Shown: positions 1 to 6,321 of the stretch, piece after piece
How the letters are laid out: the number at the start of each line of letters is the position of its first letter
How positions within the stretch are numbered: the stretch's first letter is position 1
Assembly: GCA_002724895.1 (NCBI GenBank)
Contig: PBQB01000108.1
Location: 1 to 6,653 of the forward strand
DNA: 6,653 nt
Origin: Flavobacteriales bacterium
Lineage (GTDB): Bacteria; Bacteroidota; Bacteroidia; Flavobacteriales; BACL11
Direction of reading: 5' to 3'
Notes under the pieces: model-generated
The model's input: only the letters and a program-made list of their open reading frames with translations
Told to the model about the DNA's origin: nothing
Database searches by the model: none
Program-made: the position numbers and the translations under genes

Positions 1-204
1 AAACAAATTAAAAAAAATCCTCTAGAAATAGCTGAAAAAATATGTAAAGATCTTAAAAAAAGAGGTTTTAAGTTTATTGGACCAAAAATCATTTATGCTT
101 TTATGCAATCTTCTGGCATGGTCAATGACCATATAGTTACATGCTTCAAATATAATGAATCTAACAAAACTAAGAAAGGTATCGAAAATCGTGATTATCT
201 TTAA
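1..204 (+). CDS. tag: DNA-3-methyladenine glycosylase I, C-terminal fragment (5' end outside window)
   Basis: This is the last 67 codons of a gene that enters from the left edge, reading in frame from base 1 to a TAA stop at 202-204. The fragment carries the characteristic C-terminal signature of Tag: a segment with GFKFIGP, then YAFMQSSG, then MVNDH and a cysteine four residues after that histidine (fragment residues 44 and 48). In the E. coli Tag family this His and Cys belong to the four-residue zinc site that ties the N- and C-termini together. The enzyme removes 3-methyladenine from alkylated DNA as the first step of base excision repair in the cytoplasm. The short lysine- and asparagine-rich tail after the motif is not conserved. 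The gene runs tail to tail into the minus-strand M42 peptidase gene, and their 3' ends overlap by 35 nt. The family assignment is firm. The N-terminal half, with the other two zinc ligands, cannot be seen. Confidence 0.93.
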   Translation, partial: KQIKKNPLEIAEKICKDLKKRGFKFIGPKIIYAFMQSSGMVNDHIVTCFKYNESNKTKKGIENRDYL

Positions 205-1258
205 TGTTTTTTAAAGTTTCAAAAATTAATAAAATTACATTTTCAATGTCACTTTTATGCGCAGTTTCCACAGTGGTGTGCATATATTTTAAGGGTAATG
301 AAATTAGTGCAGAAGCAACGCCTCCATTTGCATATGCAAATGCATCAGTATCAGTTCCAGTAGCTCTGGATGCTGCTAATCTTTGAAAAGGAATTTTATT
401 TCGATTAGCTGTACCAATTATTAAATCTAATAAATTATTTTGTACCGCAGGGCCATAAGTTAAAACTGGACCATCTCCGCATTTTGTATCACCTTGCTGT
501 ATTTTATCAATCATTGGAGTGTTAGTATCATGACACACATCTGTAACTATAGCAACATCAGGTTTTATACTTTGAACAATCATTTGAGCTCCTCTTAATC
601 CTACTTCTTCTTGAACAGAGTTAGTGATATAAAGACCAAAAGGTAACTTAACTTTATTTTCTTTCAATAATCTAGCAACTTCAGCAATTATAAATCCCCC
701 TATTCTATTGTCCAATGCTCTTCCTACATAATAGTTATTATTTAAAATAAGAAATTCATCTTCGTAAGTCACTACACATCCTACATGTATCCCTAGGTCT
801 TCTACTTCTTTTTTATTTTTACAACCACAATCTAAGAAAATATTATCTAACTTAGGTGTTTTTTCTTTCCCAGATTTTCTAGTATGTATAGCAGGCCAAC
901 CAAAAATCCCTTTTACCATTCCCTTTGCTGTATGGATATTAACTCTTTTTGAAGGAGCAATTTGATGATCTGACCCCCCATTTCTTCTCAAATAAATATA
1001 ACCTTCGCTACTAATATAATGTACAAACCATGAGATTTCATCTGCATGAGCTTCAATAACTACTTTAAATTTTTTTTCTGGATTAATAACACCAACAACA
1101 GTACCATATGTGTCTACGAAATGAGAATCAATATAAGGCTTTATATATTTTAACCATATTTTTTGCCCCTTACTTTCAAAACCAGTTGGGGAGGGATTAT
1201 TTATATATTTCACTAAGAAATCCTGTGAATTTTTTGTAATTATTTTTTTATTTTTCAT
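170..1258 (-). CDS. M42-family metallopeptidase (FrvX / glutamyl aminopeptidase-like)
   Basis: A complete 362-residue protein, the usual length for the M42 family of cytoplasmic, dinuclear metal-dependent aminopeptidases that assemble into tetrahedral shells and degrade short peptides. The expected active-site residues are visible in order: HADE (His71, Asp73), ALDNRIG (bridging Asp183), QEEVG (general base Glu217 and ligand Glu218), the VTDV segment (Asp240), and the KYMHTTVE segment near the C-terminus (His327). All metal ligands are therefore present and the enzyme should be active. No signal peptide is seen, consistent with a cytoplasmic location. Substrate preference (glutamyl, leucyl or other) cannot be read from the sequence, so no gene symbol is given. 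The ATG start lies 3 nt after the dsbD stop, making this the last gene of the pabB-tilS-dsbD-M42 operon. There is no Shine-Dalgarno sequence before it. Its 3' end overlaps the convergent tag gene by 35 nt. Confidence 0.93.
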   Translation of the reverse strand: MKNKKIITKNSQDFLVKYINNPSPTGFESKGQKIWLKYIKPYIDSHFVDTYGTVVGVINPEKKFKVVIEAHADEISWFVHYISSEGYIYLRRNGGSDHQIAPSKRVNIHTAKGMVKGIFGWPAIHTRKSGKEKTPKLDNIFLDCGCKNKKEVEDLGIHVGCVVTYEDEFLILNNNYYVGRALDNRIGGFIIAEVARLLKENKVKLPFGLYITNSVQEEVGLRGAQMIVQSIKPDVAIVTDVCHDTNTPMIDKIQQGDTKCGDGPVLTYGPAVQNNLLDLIIGTANRNKIPFQRLAASRATGTDTDAFAYANGGVASALISLPLKYMHTTVETAHKSDIENVILLIFETLKNIKDNHDFRYLS

Positions 1259-1261
1259 AAT

Positions 1262-3235
1262 CTAATTATATTTTTCTTGAAATTTATCTAATCCTCTGCT
1301 AAGCCAATCTTTAAACAATTCAACTTTTCCATAATCTTGATAATTTGCTGGCTCTATTAACTGATTTTCATCAAGATCTAAAAAAACGTAATATGGCTGT
1401 GAATTAGTACCATATTTATTGGCTTGTAAAACCATCCATCGGTCTCCAGTAGTTCTTACCTTTTTAGGCTTTCCAGCTAATATTGTTTCATATTGTTCAT
1501 CTTTAGGCAATTTAATTTTTTCATCTACATATAAAGATATTAAGACTACATCATTCATAAGAATTTTTTTTATTTCAGAATCTGACCAAACATATTCTTC
1601 CATTTTTCTACAATTTATACATGCTTGACCAGTGAAATCAACAAAAATTGGTTTAGATGTTTTTTTAGCATATTCTACTCCTTTTTCATAATCATGAAAT
1701 GCCATTATACCTTGAGGTCCCATATGCTGGTCACCATCAAAATGATCTTTGTTATCTATTGATGTAGACCCATTTAAACTACTAATACCTAAAGGAGATT
1801 CACTATAATACATTGGAGGAGGGAAACCACTAATTATTTTTAATGGCGCACCCCATAAACCAGGAATCATATATATTGTAAAAACTCCTGTAACTAAAGC
1901 AACAGAAAATCTTGTTACTGATAAATACTCTAACTTTGAATCATGAGCAAATTTTAAAAATCCTAATAAATACATTGTCCACAATGCAAAAATGACAATC
2001 CATATAGCAAGAAATAATTCTCTTTCTAAAAAATGTGTTTGTAAAACTAAGTCTGCATTAGATAAAAACTTAAAAGCAAGTGCAATTTCTAAAAAACCTA
2101 AAGATACTTTTACTGAGTTAAGCCAACCTCCAGATTGTGGTAAAGAATTTAACCATCCTGGAAATGCCGCAAATAAAGCAAATGGTAAAGCAATGGCTAA
2201 TGAAAACCCAAGCATTCCAATTATTGGCCCCATATAGCCTTTTCCTGTTGATGCTTCCACAAGCAATGTTCCAACAATTGGCCCTGTACATGAAAAAGAT
2301 ACTAAAGCTAAAGTAAAAGCCATGAAAAAAATACCAATTAAACCTCCTTTTCCTTCGGCCTCTACACTTTTATTTGTCCAGGAAGAAGGTAACTGAATAT
2401 CAAAAGCTCCAAGAAATGAAGCTCCAAATATTATCAAAAGCAAAAAGAAAGCGATATTAAAATAAACATTTGTAGCCATATTATTCAAAGTTTCTGCACC
2501 AAAAATTGCAGAAACACCAACACCTAATGCTACATATATAATAATAATAGATATTCCATAAATAATTGCATTACTAATACCTTTTGCCTTAGTCTTTGAT
2601 TGTTTTGTAAAGAAAGAAACAGTCATGGGTATCATTGGAAAAACACACGGAGTAAGCAAAGCCGCAAAGCCACTTAAAAAAGCAATGAAAAATAAAGCCC
2701 AAAAACTATTACTTAAATCTTTTTTAGCTAAATCATTATCTAACTCATCACTTTTTAACAATTTATCGTTTGTTTTATTATGATTTTCATCATTTATTTT
2801 AAAGCTAAAAATCTCTTGGGGAGGAAATACACATTGAGAATTATCACATGTCATAAAACTAATCTCACCATTCAATTCAAATGAATTTTCAGAATTAATT
2901 TTGATCTTTTGAATGAATTTTACCTCGTCTTCAAAATAAGGTAAAATCATCTCAAAATTTGGATCAAACTTTTCAATCGGATTTGGCTCTATTACAGAAG
3001 CAATTAACTCATATCTTTCATCTGGAACAAAGGTAAAAGTAGTTGGAAAAGCATCAGCCTCTTCTGGTAAGGATTGTGAATACAAGTACCATCCTTTATC
3101 AATTTTTGCAGTAAAATGTAATTCAACCTCATTCTCATTTAATACTCTTTTAGAATAATCCCATGAAACTGGATCGAGAATCTGACCAAATGAAAAATTA
3201 CTTATTAGTAATAGAAAAAATAATAACTTATTCAT
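1262..3235 (-). CDS. dsbD: Thiol:disulfide interchange protein DsbD (protein-disulfide reductase)
   Basis: A complete 657-residue inner-membrane protein with the three-part DsbD architecture. Residues 1-18 form a signal peptide ending in SFGQ. Residues about 20-148 are the periplasmic alpha domain, with Cys130 and Cys135. About 178-460 is the membrane domain of roughly eight helices, with its two redox cysteines in LTPCVFP (Cys197) and FSCTGP (Cys316). About 505-657 is a periplasmic thioredoxin-like gamma domain with CINC (Cys539, Cys542) and a likely cis-proline at 614 (SQPYY). All six redox cysteines of the family are present. By analogy with E. coli, electrons pass from cytoplasmic thioredoxin through the membrane domain and gamma domain to alpha and then to periplasmic partners such as disulfide isomerases or cytochrome c maturation factors. 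Which partner is used here is unknown. A polar Asn/Lys/Asp-rich linker (about 149-172) separates alpha from the membrane part. The ATG is 9 nt downstream of the tilS stop, so co-transcription is expected. Confidence 0.96.
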   Translation of the reverse strand: MNKLLFFLLLISNFSFGQILDPVSWDYSKRVLNENEVELHFTAKIDKGWYLYSQSLPEEADAFPTTFTFVPDERYELIASVIEPNPIEKFDPNFEMILPYFEDEVKFIQKIKINSENSFELNGEISFMTCDNSQCVFPPQEIFSFKINDENHNKTNDKLLKSDELDNDLAKKDLSNSFWALFFIAFLSGFAALLTPCVFPMIPMTVSFFTKQSKTKAKGISNAIIYGISIIIIYVALGVGVSAIFGAETLNNMATNVYFNIAFFLLLIIFGASFLGAFDIQLPSSWTNKSVEAEGKGGLIGIFFMAFTLALVSFSCTGPIVGTLLVEASTGKGYMGPIIGMLGFSLAIALPFALFAAFPGWLNSLPQSGGWLNSVKVSLGFLEIALAFKFLSNADLVLQTHFLERELFLAIWIVIFALWTMYLLGFLKFAHDSKLEYLSVTRFSVALVTGVFTIYMIPGLWGAPLKIISGFPPPMYYSESPLGISSLNGSTSIDNKDHFDGDQHMGPQGIMAFHDYEKGVEYAKKTSKPIFVDFTGQACINCRKMEEYVWSDSEIKKILMNDVVLISLYVDEKIKLPKDEQYETILAGKPKKVRTTGDRWMVLQANKYGTNSQPYYVFLDLDENQLIEPANYQDYGKVELFKDWLSRGLDKFQEKYN

Positions 3236-3244
3236 TTTTTATAT

Positions 3245-4567
3245 TTATTTTAAAAGTTCTGCAATGTACAATTTTTTTGTCGTTGAAACTACCTTATACC
3301 TATCATCAATTCTTGAACCAACAATCCAAATAATGTCATTTGCAGAACATAAAAGCCATTGTTGTTCTTTTCTTATTTTTGAGTACTTCTCATCTATGAA
3401 AAAATCACTTAGTTTTTTAAAATTGTTCATGCCTAACGGAATAAATTTATCTCCGTTTTTCCATTTACGTAACTTTAAAGGAAAAATTAATTTTTCATAG
3501 TCAAAATGAGCAATATATGTGTTTTGACTAATTGTATCTATATTTTTTGTAGTTAATCGCAAATGAATTGGGTAACTAATCTGCGAATTATTTTTACTTA
3601 TAAAAAAATCTTTTTTTTCTTTCTTAAAATTAATTTGACTTATTACTAATTCATCTTTTTCTATGATCAATCTATGAGTAATCGAAAAAAATTCTTGCCC
3701 ATGAGAGTCTAAAGCTCTATAGATATCATCAATTTGATTAAACTTATAAGGCTTTAACAATTCAAATAAATATGTTCTGACTGGATTATTTTTTATCAAT
3801 TTATCTTTTGAAACATATATATATTGGTCTTTTTTGTAGATTAATCTAGCTAAAACTTTATCAATACTATTTTTAAAGACTTGTTCAACCTCTAACATTC
3901 TATTAATATTATTAGAAATTGTAAATCTAATTCTTGGATTAATTTCTTCTAACAAAGGAATTAATTGATGTCTAATTTTATTTCTCTTATATAATAAAGA
4001 TTTGTTACTACTATCATTTCTAAATGTAAAATTTTTAGAATTTAAATATTCTTCAATTTCTTTTCTTGTTAAAGTCAAAAGTGGTCTAACTATATTATCT
4101 CGTTTAGATGATATCCCTCTTAATCCATTAATACCAGTTCCTCTGATAAAATTAAGTAAAGATGTTTCTATAGAATCATCTAAGTGATGTGCAGTTGCAA
4201 TATAATGAGCATTATTTTTATCTTTTAAATAATTAAACCACTCATATCTAATATCTCTAGCTGCCATTTGGATGGAAATATTCCTACTTAAAGCATATTC
4301 CTGTGTGTTGATTTTTTTTAAGTGTAATTTTAATTTATGTTTACTTGCTAGCTCTTTAATAAAAACCTCATCATCTTCTGATTCAGAACCTCTTAAATTA
4401 AAATTACAATGTGCTAATTCAAAATCTATTCCTAATTCTAAAAAAATATACATCAAACACACACTATCTGCGCCACCACTTATTGCAAGAATAATCTTTT
4501 GATCAAGAGAAAATAAATTTTCTGATTTTATATACTTTTCAACTCTATTTTTAATCTTATTTATCAT
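3245..4567 (-). CDS. tilS: tRNA(Ile)-lysidine synthetase TilS
   Basis: A complete cytoplasmic enzyme of 440 residues that attaches lysine, using ATP, to C34 of the CAU-anticodon tRNA-Ile. This changes the tRNA's charging from methionine to isoleucine and its decoding to AUA. Positions here count from the ATG. The PP-loop ATP pyrophosphatase signature SGGADS is at about 30-35, followed by HCNFNLRG (about 53-60), AARDIRYEW (about 102-110), AHHLDDSIET (about 126-135) and the YKRNKIRH segment (about 193-200) that follows DSSN. The C-terminal TilS domain (about 360-430) has LRKWKNGD and KKLSDFFIDEK. Length and order match the longer, E. coli-like TilS form. The reading frame also allows a TTG start at 4570, one codon upstream. 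The ATG at 4565-4567 is preferred. The start region overlaps the pabB stop by 11 nt, suggesting translational coupling. TilS is essential where AUA codons are read by this tRNA, and AUA is frequent in this A+T-rich DNA. Confidence 0.96.
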   Translation of the reverse strand: MINKIKNRVEKYIKSENLFSLDQKIILAISGGADSVCLMYIFLELGIDFELAHCNFNLRGSESEDDEVFIKELASKHKLKLHLKKINTQEYALSRNISIQMAARDIRYEWFNYLKDKNNAHYIATAHHLDDSIETSLLNFIRGTGINGLRGISSKRDNIVRPLLTLTRKEIEEYLNSKNFTFRNDSSNKSLLYKRNKIRHQLIPLLEEINPRIRFTISNNINRMLEVEQVFKNSIDKVLARLIYKKDQYIYVSKDKLIKNNPVRTYLFELLKPYKFNQIDDIYRALDSHGQEFFSITHRLIIEKDELVISQINFKKEKKDFFISKNNSQISYPIHLRLTTKNIDTISQNTYIAHFDYEKLIFPLKLRKWKNGDKFIPLGMNNFKKLSDFFIDEKYSKIRKEQQWLLCSANDIIWIVGSRIDDRYKVVSTTKKLYIAELLK

Positions 4568-5861
4568 CAATTATGTCTAGAATTGGTTGAATTTTAACTA
4601 AACACTCCTCATACTCTTTTTCAGCAACAGAATTTATTGTAATTGCTCCTCCTACACCAATTGACAAATATTTTGTTTTTGCATTATATACAATAGACCT
4701 TATTATTACATTAAAATCAAAATCTGATTCTGGAGTAACATAACCAATTGAACCAGAGTAAAAACCTCGTTTAAAATTTTCATATTTTTCTATCAATTCC
4801 ATTGATTTTAATTTAGGAGCCCCTGTCATTGAACCCATTGGAAATGTTGATTTTAGTAATTTGGTAAAACAACATTTTGCATCTACCTTTGAAGTAATTG
4901 TACTAATCATTTGGTGCACCTTTTCAAACGTATATATTTTGGATAATTCTTTCACTCGGACAGTTGATTTTAAAGCATCTATTGACAAATCATTTCTTAC
5001 TAAATCTGTTATCATTACATTTTCTGAAATATCCTTGTAGCTGTTTTTAAATTCATCAAGCAGTTTATTATCTTCATCTTCATTAAGACCTCTTCTCAAG
5101 GTACCTTTAATTGGTTGGGATAATACATCTTGACCAGATTTTTTAAGAAAGCGTTCAGGACTAGCAGACAAAATATAATAATCCTTCATATGTATAAAAG
5201 CAGAAAAAGGATTTTTAATATAATTATTAACTTTTAAAAATAAATCTTCACAATTTAAATCTACATTCTTAGAAAAAAAATCTAGACAATAATTCATTTC
5301 ATAAATATCTCCTCTTTGAATGTTTTTTTTAATAGCATTTATTTTTTTTAAATATTGACTTTTATTTTCTCTTTTTTTAACATTAATTTTTGTATTTATA
5401 ATATCATTTTTTTGTTTTAAAGAAACTAGTAATTTAAAAAAACTATCAACATTTTTTTTAGATTCGTGTGACAAAATTTCTATCTGTTTTTCTTTTAATA
5501 ATAAAACATATTTAGGTACAAAAAAAAATAAATCTGGTGCAAAAACTCCATCATTATTATTTGAACTTAATTGTTCAAGCTCATTTTTTAAATCATATGA
5601 TAAAGATCCAAAAAGCCAATCTTTTTTATTATTATGAAAAACACTTAATTTTTCAAAAGAATTTGAATTACTAAGTAAAGTGTCTATCATATCAAACGCA
5701 GCAATACAATCATAGCTAATATACTTTTCAGGCATATTAGGTTTTTGGAGATTATAATTTGATAATAAAACACTACTAAAAGAATAATTCTTAGATTTTA
5801 AAATTATCTGATTAATAATTTTTTTTTCACATTTGATATTATATTTATAGGATTTTCTCAC
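4557..5861 (-). CDS. pabB: Aminodeoxychorismate synthase component I (PabB), chorismate-binding
   Basis: A complete 434-residue protein of the anthranilate synthase component I / chorismate-binding family. The C-terminal catalytic domain (about 165-430) has LSASPERF (232-239), PIKGTLRRG (250-258), ITDLVRNDL (284-292), VHQMISTI (315-322), FPMGSMTGAPK (340-350) and IGVGGAI (401-407). Lys252 in PIKGT is the residue that marks PabB; the TrpE family has PIAGT. The call is therefore aminodeoxychorismate synthase, which converts chorismate with ammonia from a PabA-type glutaminase into 4-amino-4-deoxychorismate on the way to folate, in the cytoplasm. The N-terminal part (about 1-150) is poorly conserved but retains KDWLFGSLSYDLKNE, typical of the Bacteroidota form. 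Neither pabA nor pabC is in the window. The start is GTG at 5859-5861. No in-frame ATG lies between the upstream TGA at 5886-5888 and this codon; the first in-frame ATG is at residue 43, inside the domain. It is the first gene of the four-gene operon, with a promoter-like octamer 4 nt upstream. Confidence 0.93.
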   Translation of the reverse strand: MRKSYKYNIKCEKKIINQIILKSKNYSFSSVLLSNYNLQKPNMPEKYISYDCIAAFDMIDTLLSNSNSFEKLSVFHNNKKDWLFGSLSYDLKNELEQLSSNNNDGVFAPDLFFFVPKYVLLLKEKQIEILSHESKKNVDSFFKLLVSLKQKNDIINTKINVKKRENKSQYLKKINAIKKNIQRGDIYEMNYCLDFFSKNVDLNCEDLFLKVNNYIKNPFSAFIHMKDYYILSASPERFLKKSGQDVLSQPIKGTLRRGLNEDEDNKLLDEFKNSYKDISENVMITDLVRNDLSIDALKSTVRVKELSKIYTFEKVHQMISTITSKVDAKCCFTKLLKSTFPMGSMTGAPKLKSMELIEKYENFKRGFYSGSIGYVTPESDFDFNVIIRSIVYNAKTKYLSIGVGGAITINSVAEKEYEECLVKIQPILDIIDDK

Positions 5862-5889
5862 AACACAAAAATAATAAAAGGAAATTCAT
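5845..5889 (-). other. Possible short upstream ORF overlapping the pabB start
   Basis: On the minus strand an ATG at 5887-5889 opens a 14-codon reading frame (MNFLLLFLCCEKIL) that ends in TAA at 5845-5847, out of frame with pabB and overlapping its first codons. It is the only ATG in the gap on this strand. It contains no amino acid run that would suggest attenuation, apart from being leucine- and cysteine-rich. If transcription starts at the proposed element 5866-5873, the ATG would not be in the mRNA. It is listed only because it bears on which start codon is used; most likely it is not translated. Confidence 0.12.
5866..5873 (-). promoter_or_regulatory. Putative Bacteroidota -7 promoter element for the pabB operon
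   Basis: Read on the minus strand this is TATTTTTG, an exact match to the TAnnTTTG -7 consensus known from Bacteroides and Flavobacterium promoters. It ends 4 nt before the pabB GTG codon, so transcription would begin at or very near that codon. No clear TTG-type -33 element is seen about 20 nt further upstream. In DNA this rich in A+T such octamers also occur by chance; one lies inside tag at 147-154. The position in the only intergenic gap, upstream of a four-gene operon, is what supports it. Confidence 0.5.
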
Positions 5890-5898
5890 TTAATTTTA

Positions 5899-5906
5899 TA
5901 TTTTTG
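5899..5906 (+). promoter_or_regulatory. Putative Bacteroidota -7 promoter element for the SPOR-protein gene
   Basis: TATTTTTG on the plus strand, an exact TAnnTTTG match, ends 4 nt before the ATG at 5911. The same octamer sits at the same distance before the divergent pabB gene. No -33 TTG is visible at the expected spacing. If it is the real promoter the mRNA has essentially no leader. This is inferred from consensus and position only. Confidence 0.45.
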
Positions 5907-5910
5907 AAGT

Positions 5911-6321
5911 ATGAGAATAATTTGTTCATTAATATTTTTTTTCCCTTCAATATTTTTTGCTCAAACTGATTCTGTTTCCTCAAATAAAGGAGATTTATTA
6001 AGCGTCAATGAAATTGGGATTAACAAGCTAGTTCTTAAATATGAAAAAATACTTAAAAAACGTAATGGAATAAACGGATGGAGAGTACAATTAAAATTTA
6101 AAGCTAAAGAAGCTGAAATTGTAAAATTAAAATCTAAATTTATTAAAAATTATCCTGATATACCTATATATCTAATGTACGATGAGCCATACTACAAAAT
6201 TAGAGTAGGTAATTGCAGAAATAGATTAGATGCAATAAGAATAAAAAATAAAATTAGCAAACATTTTCCTGGTTCATACCCAGTTCCTGAATTAATTAAC
6301 TTTTCGGAATTTACAAACTAA
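5911..6321 (+). CDS. Small exported SPOR-domain protein
   Basis: A complete 136-residue protein. Residues 1-17 form a signal peptide (charged start, hydrophobic core rich in Ile and Phe, cleavage probably at FFA-QTD), with no lipobox cysteine, so a soluble periplasmic protein is expected. The mature N-terminal part (about 18-50) is polar, then predicted helical. Residues about 55-125 resemble a SPOR repeat: GWRVQLKF strand, a helix of alternating Lys and Glu, [21 protein letters not shown] strands, then [16 protein letters not shown] helix. SPOR domains bind denuded peptidoglycan glycan strands, so a cell-wall or septal role is likely, but no specific function is established for these small Bacteroidota forms. 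Cys102 follows VGN where the family often has VGDF. The gene diverges from pabB and converges on infB with a 4-nt overlap of stop codons (TAA against TAG). I recall small SPOR genes beside infB in other flavobacteria, which supports the identification. Confidence 0.82.
   Translation: MRIICSLIFFFPSIFFAQTDSVSSNKGDLLSVNEIGINKLVLKYEKILKKRNGINGWRVQLKFKAKEAEIVKLKSKFIKNYPDIPIYLMYDEPYYKIRVGNCRNRLDAIRIKNKISKHFPGSYPVPELINFSEFTN

Noticed and set aside
118..132. A 15-nt perfect palindrome (7-nt arms around one base) in tag, possible operator
   Set aside because: It encodes the conserved MVNDH zinc-site motif of Tag, so the sequence is explained by the protein; a one-base loop cannot form a terminator hairpin.
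147..154. TAnnTTTG match on the minus strand inside tag
   Set aside because: It lies downstream of the peptidase gene's 3' end with no minus-strand gene to drive; taken as a chance match and used as a reminder of the background rate.
204..386. A 60-codon plus-strand open frame after tag
   Set aside because: It is antisense to the conserved C-terminal part of the M42 peptidase and resembles no known family. The same holds for the plus-strand open frames at 1419-1628, 1992-2237, 3264-3500, 4002-4187 and 4272-4502, which are antisense to dsbD and tilS.
5819..5827. Run of nine T (nine A in the pabB sense strand) near the pabB 5' end, and similar runs at 5520-5528, as possible phase-variation tracts
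   Set aside because: The runs encode Lys-Lys or Phe codons in an intact frame, and runs of this length are common in DNA this rich in A+T; PabB is not a typical phase-variable surface function.
4557..5861. Anthranilate synthase component I (TrpE) as an alternative identity
   Set aside because: The PIKGT motif with Lys252 is the PabB signature, TrpE has PIAGT, and no trp genes are nearby.
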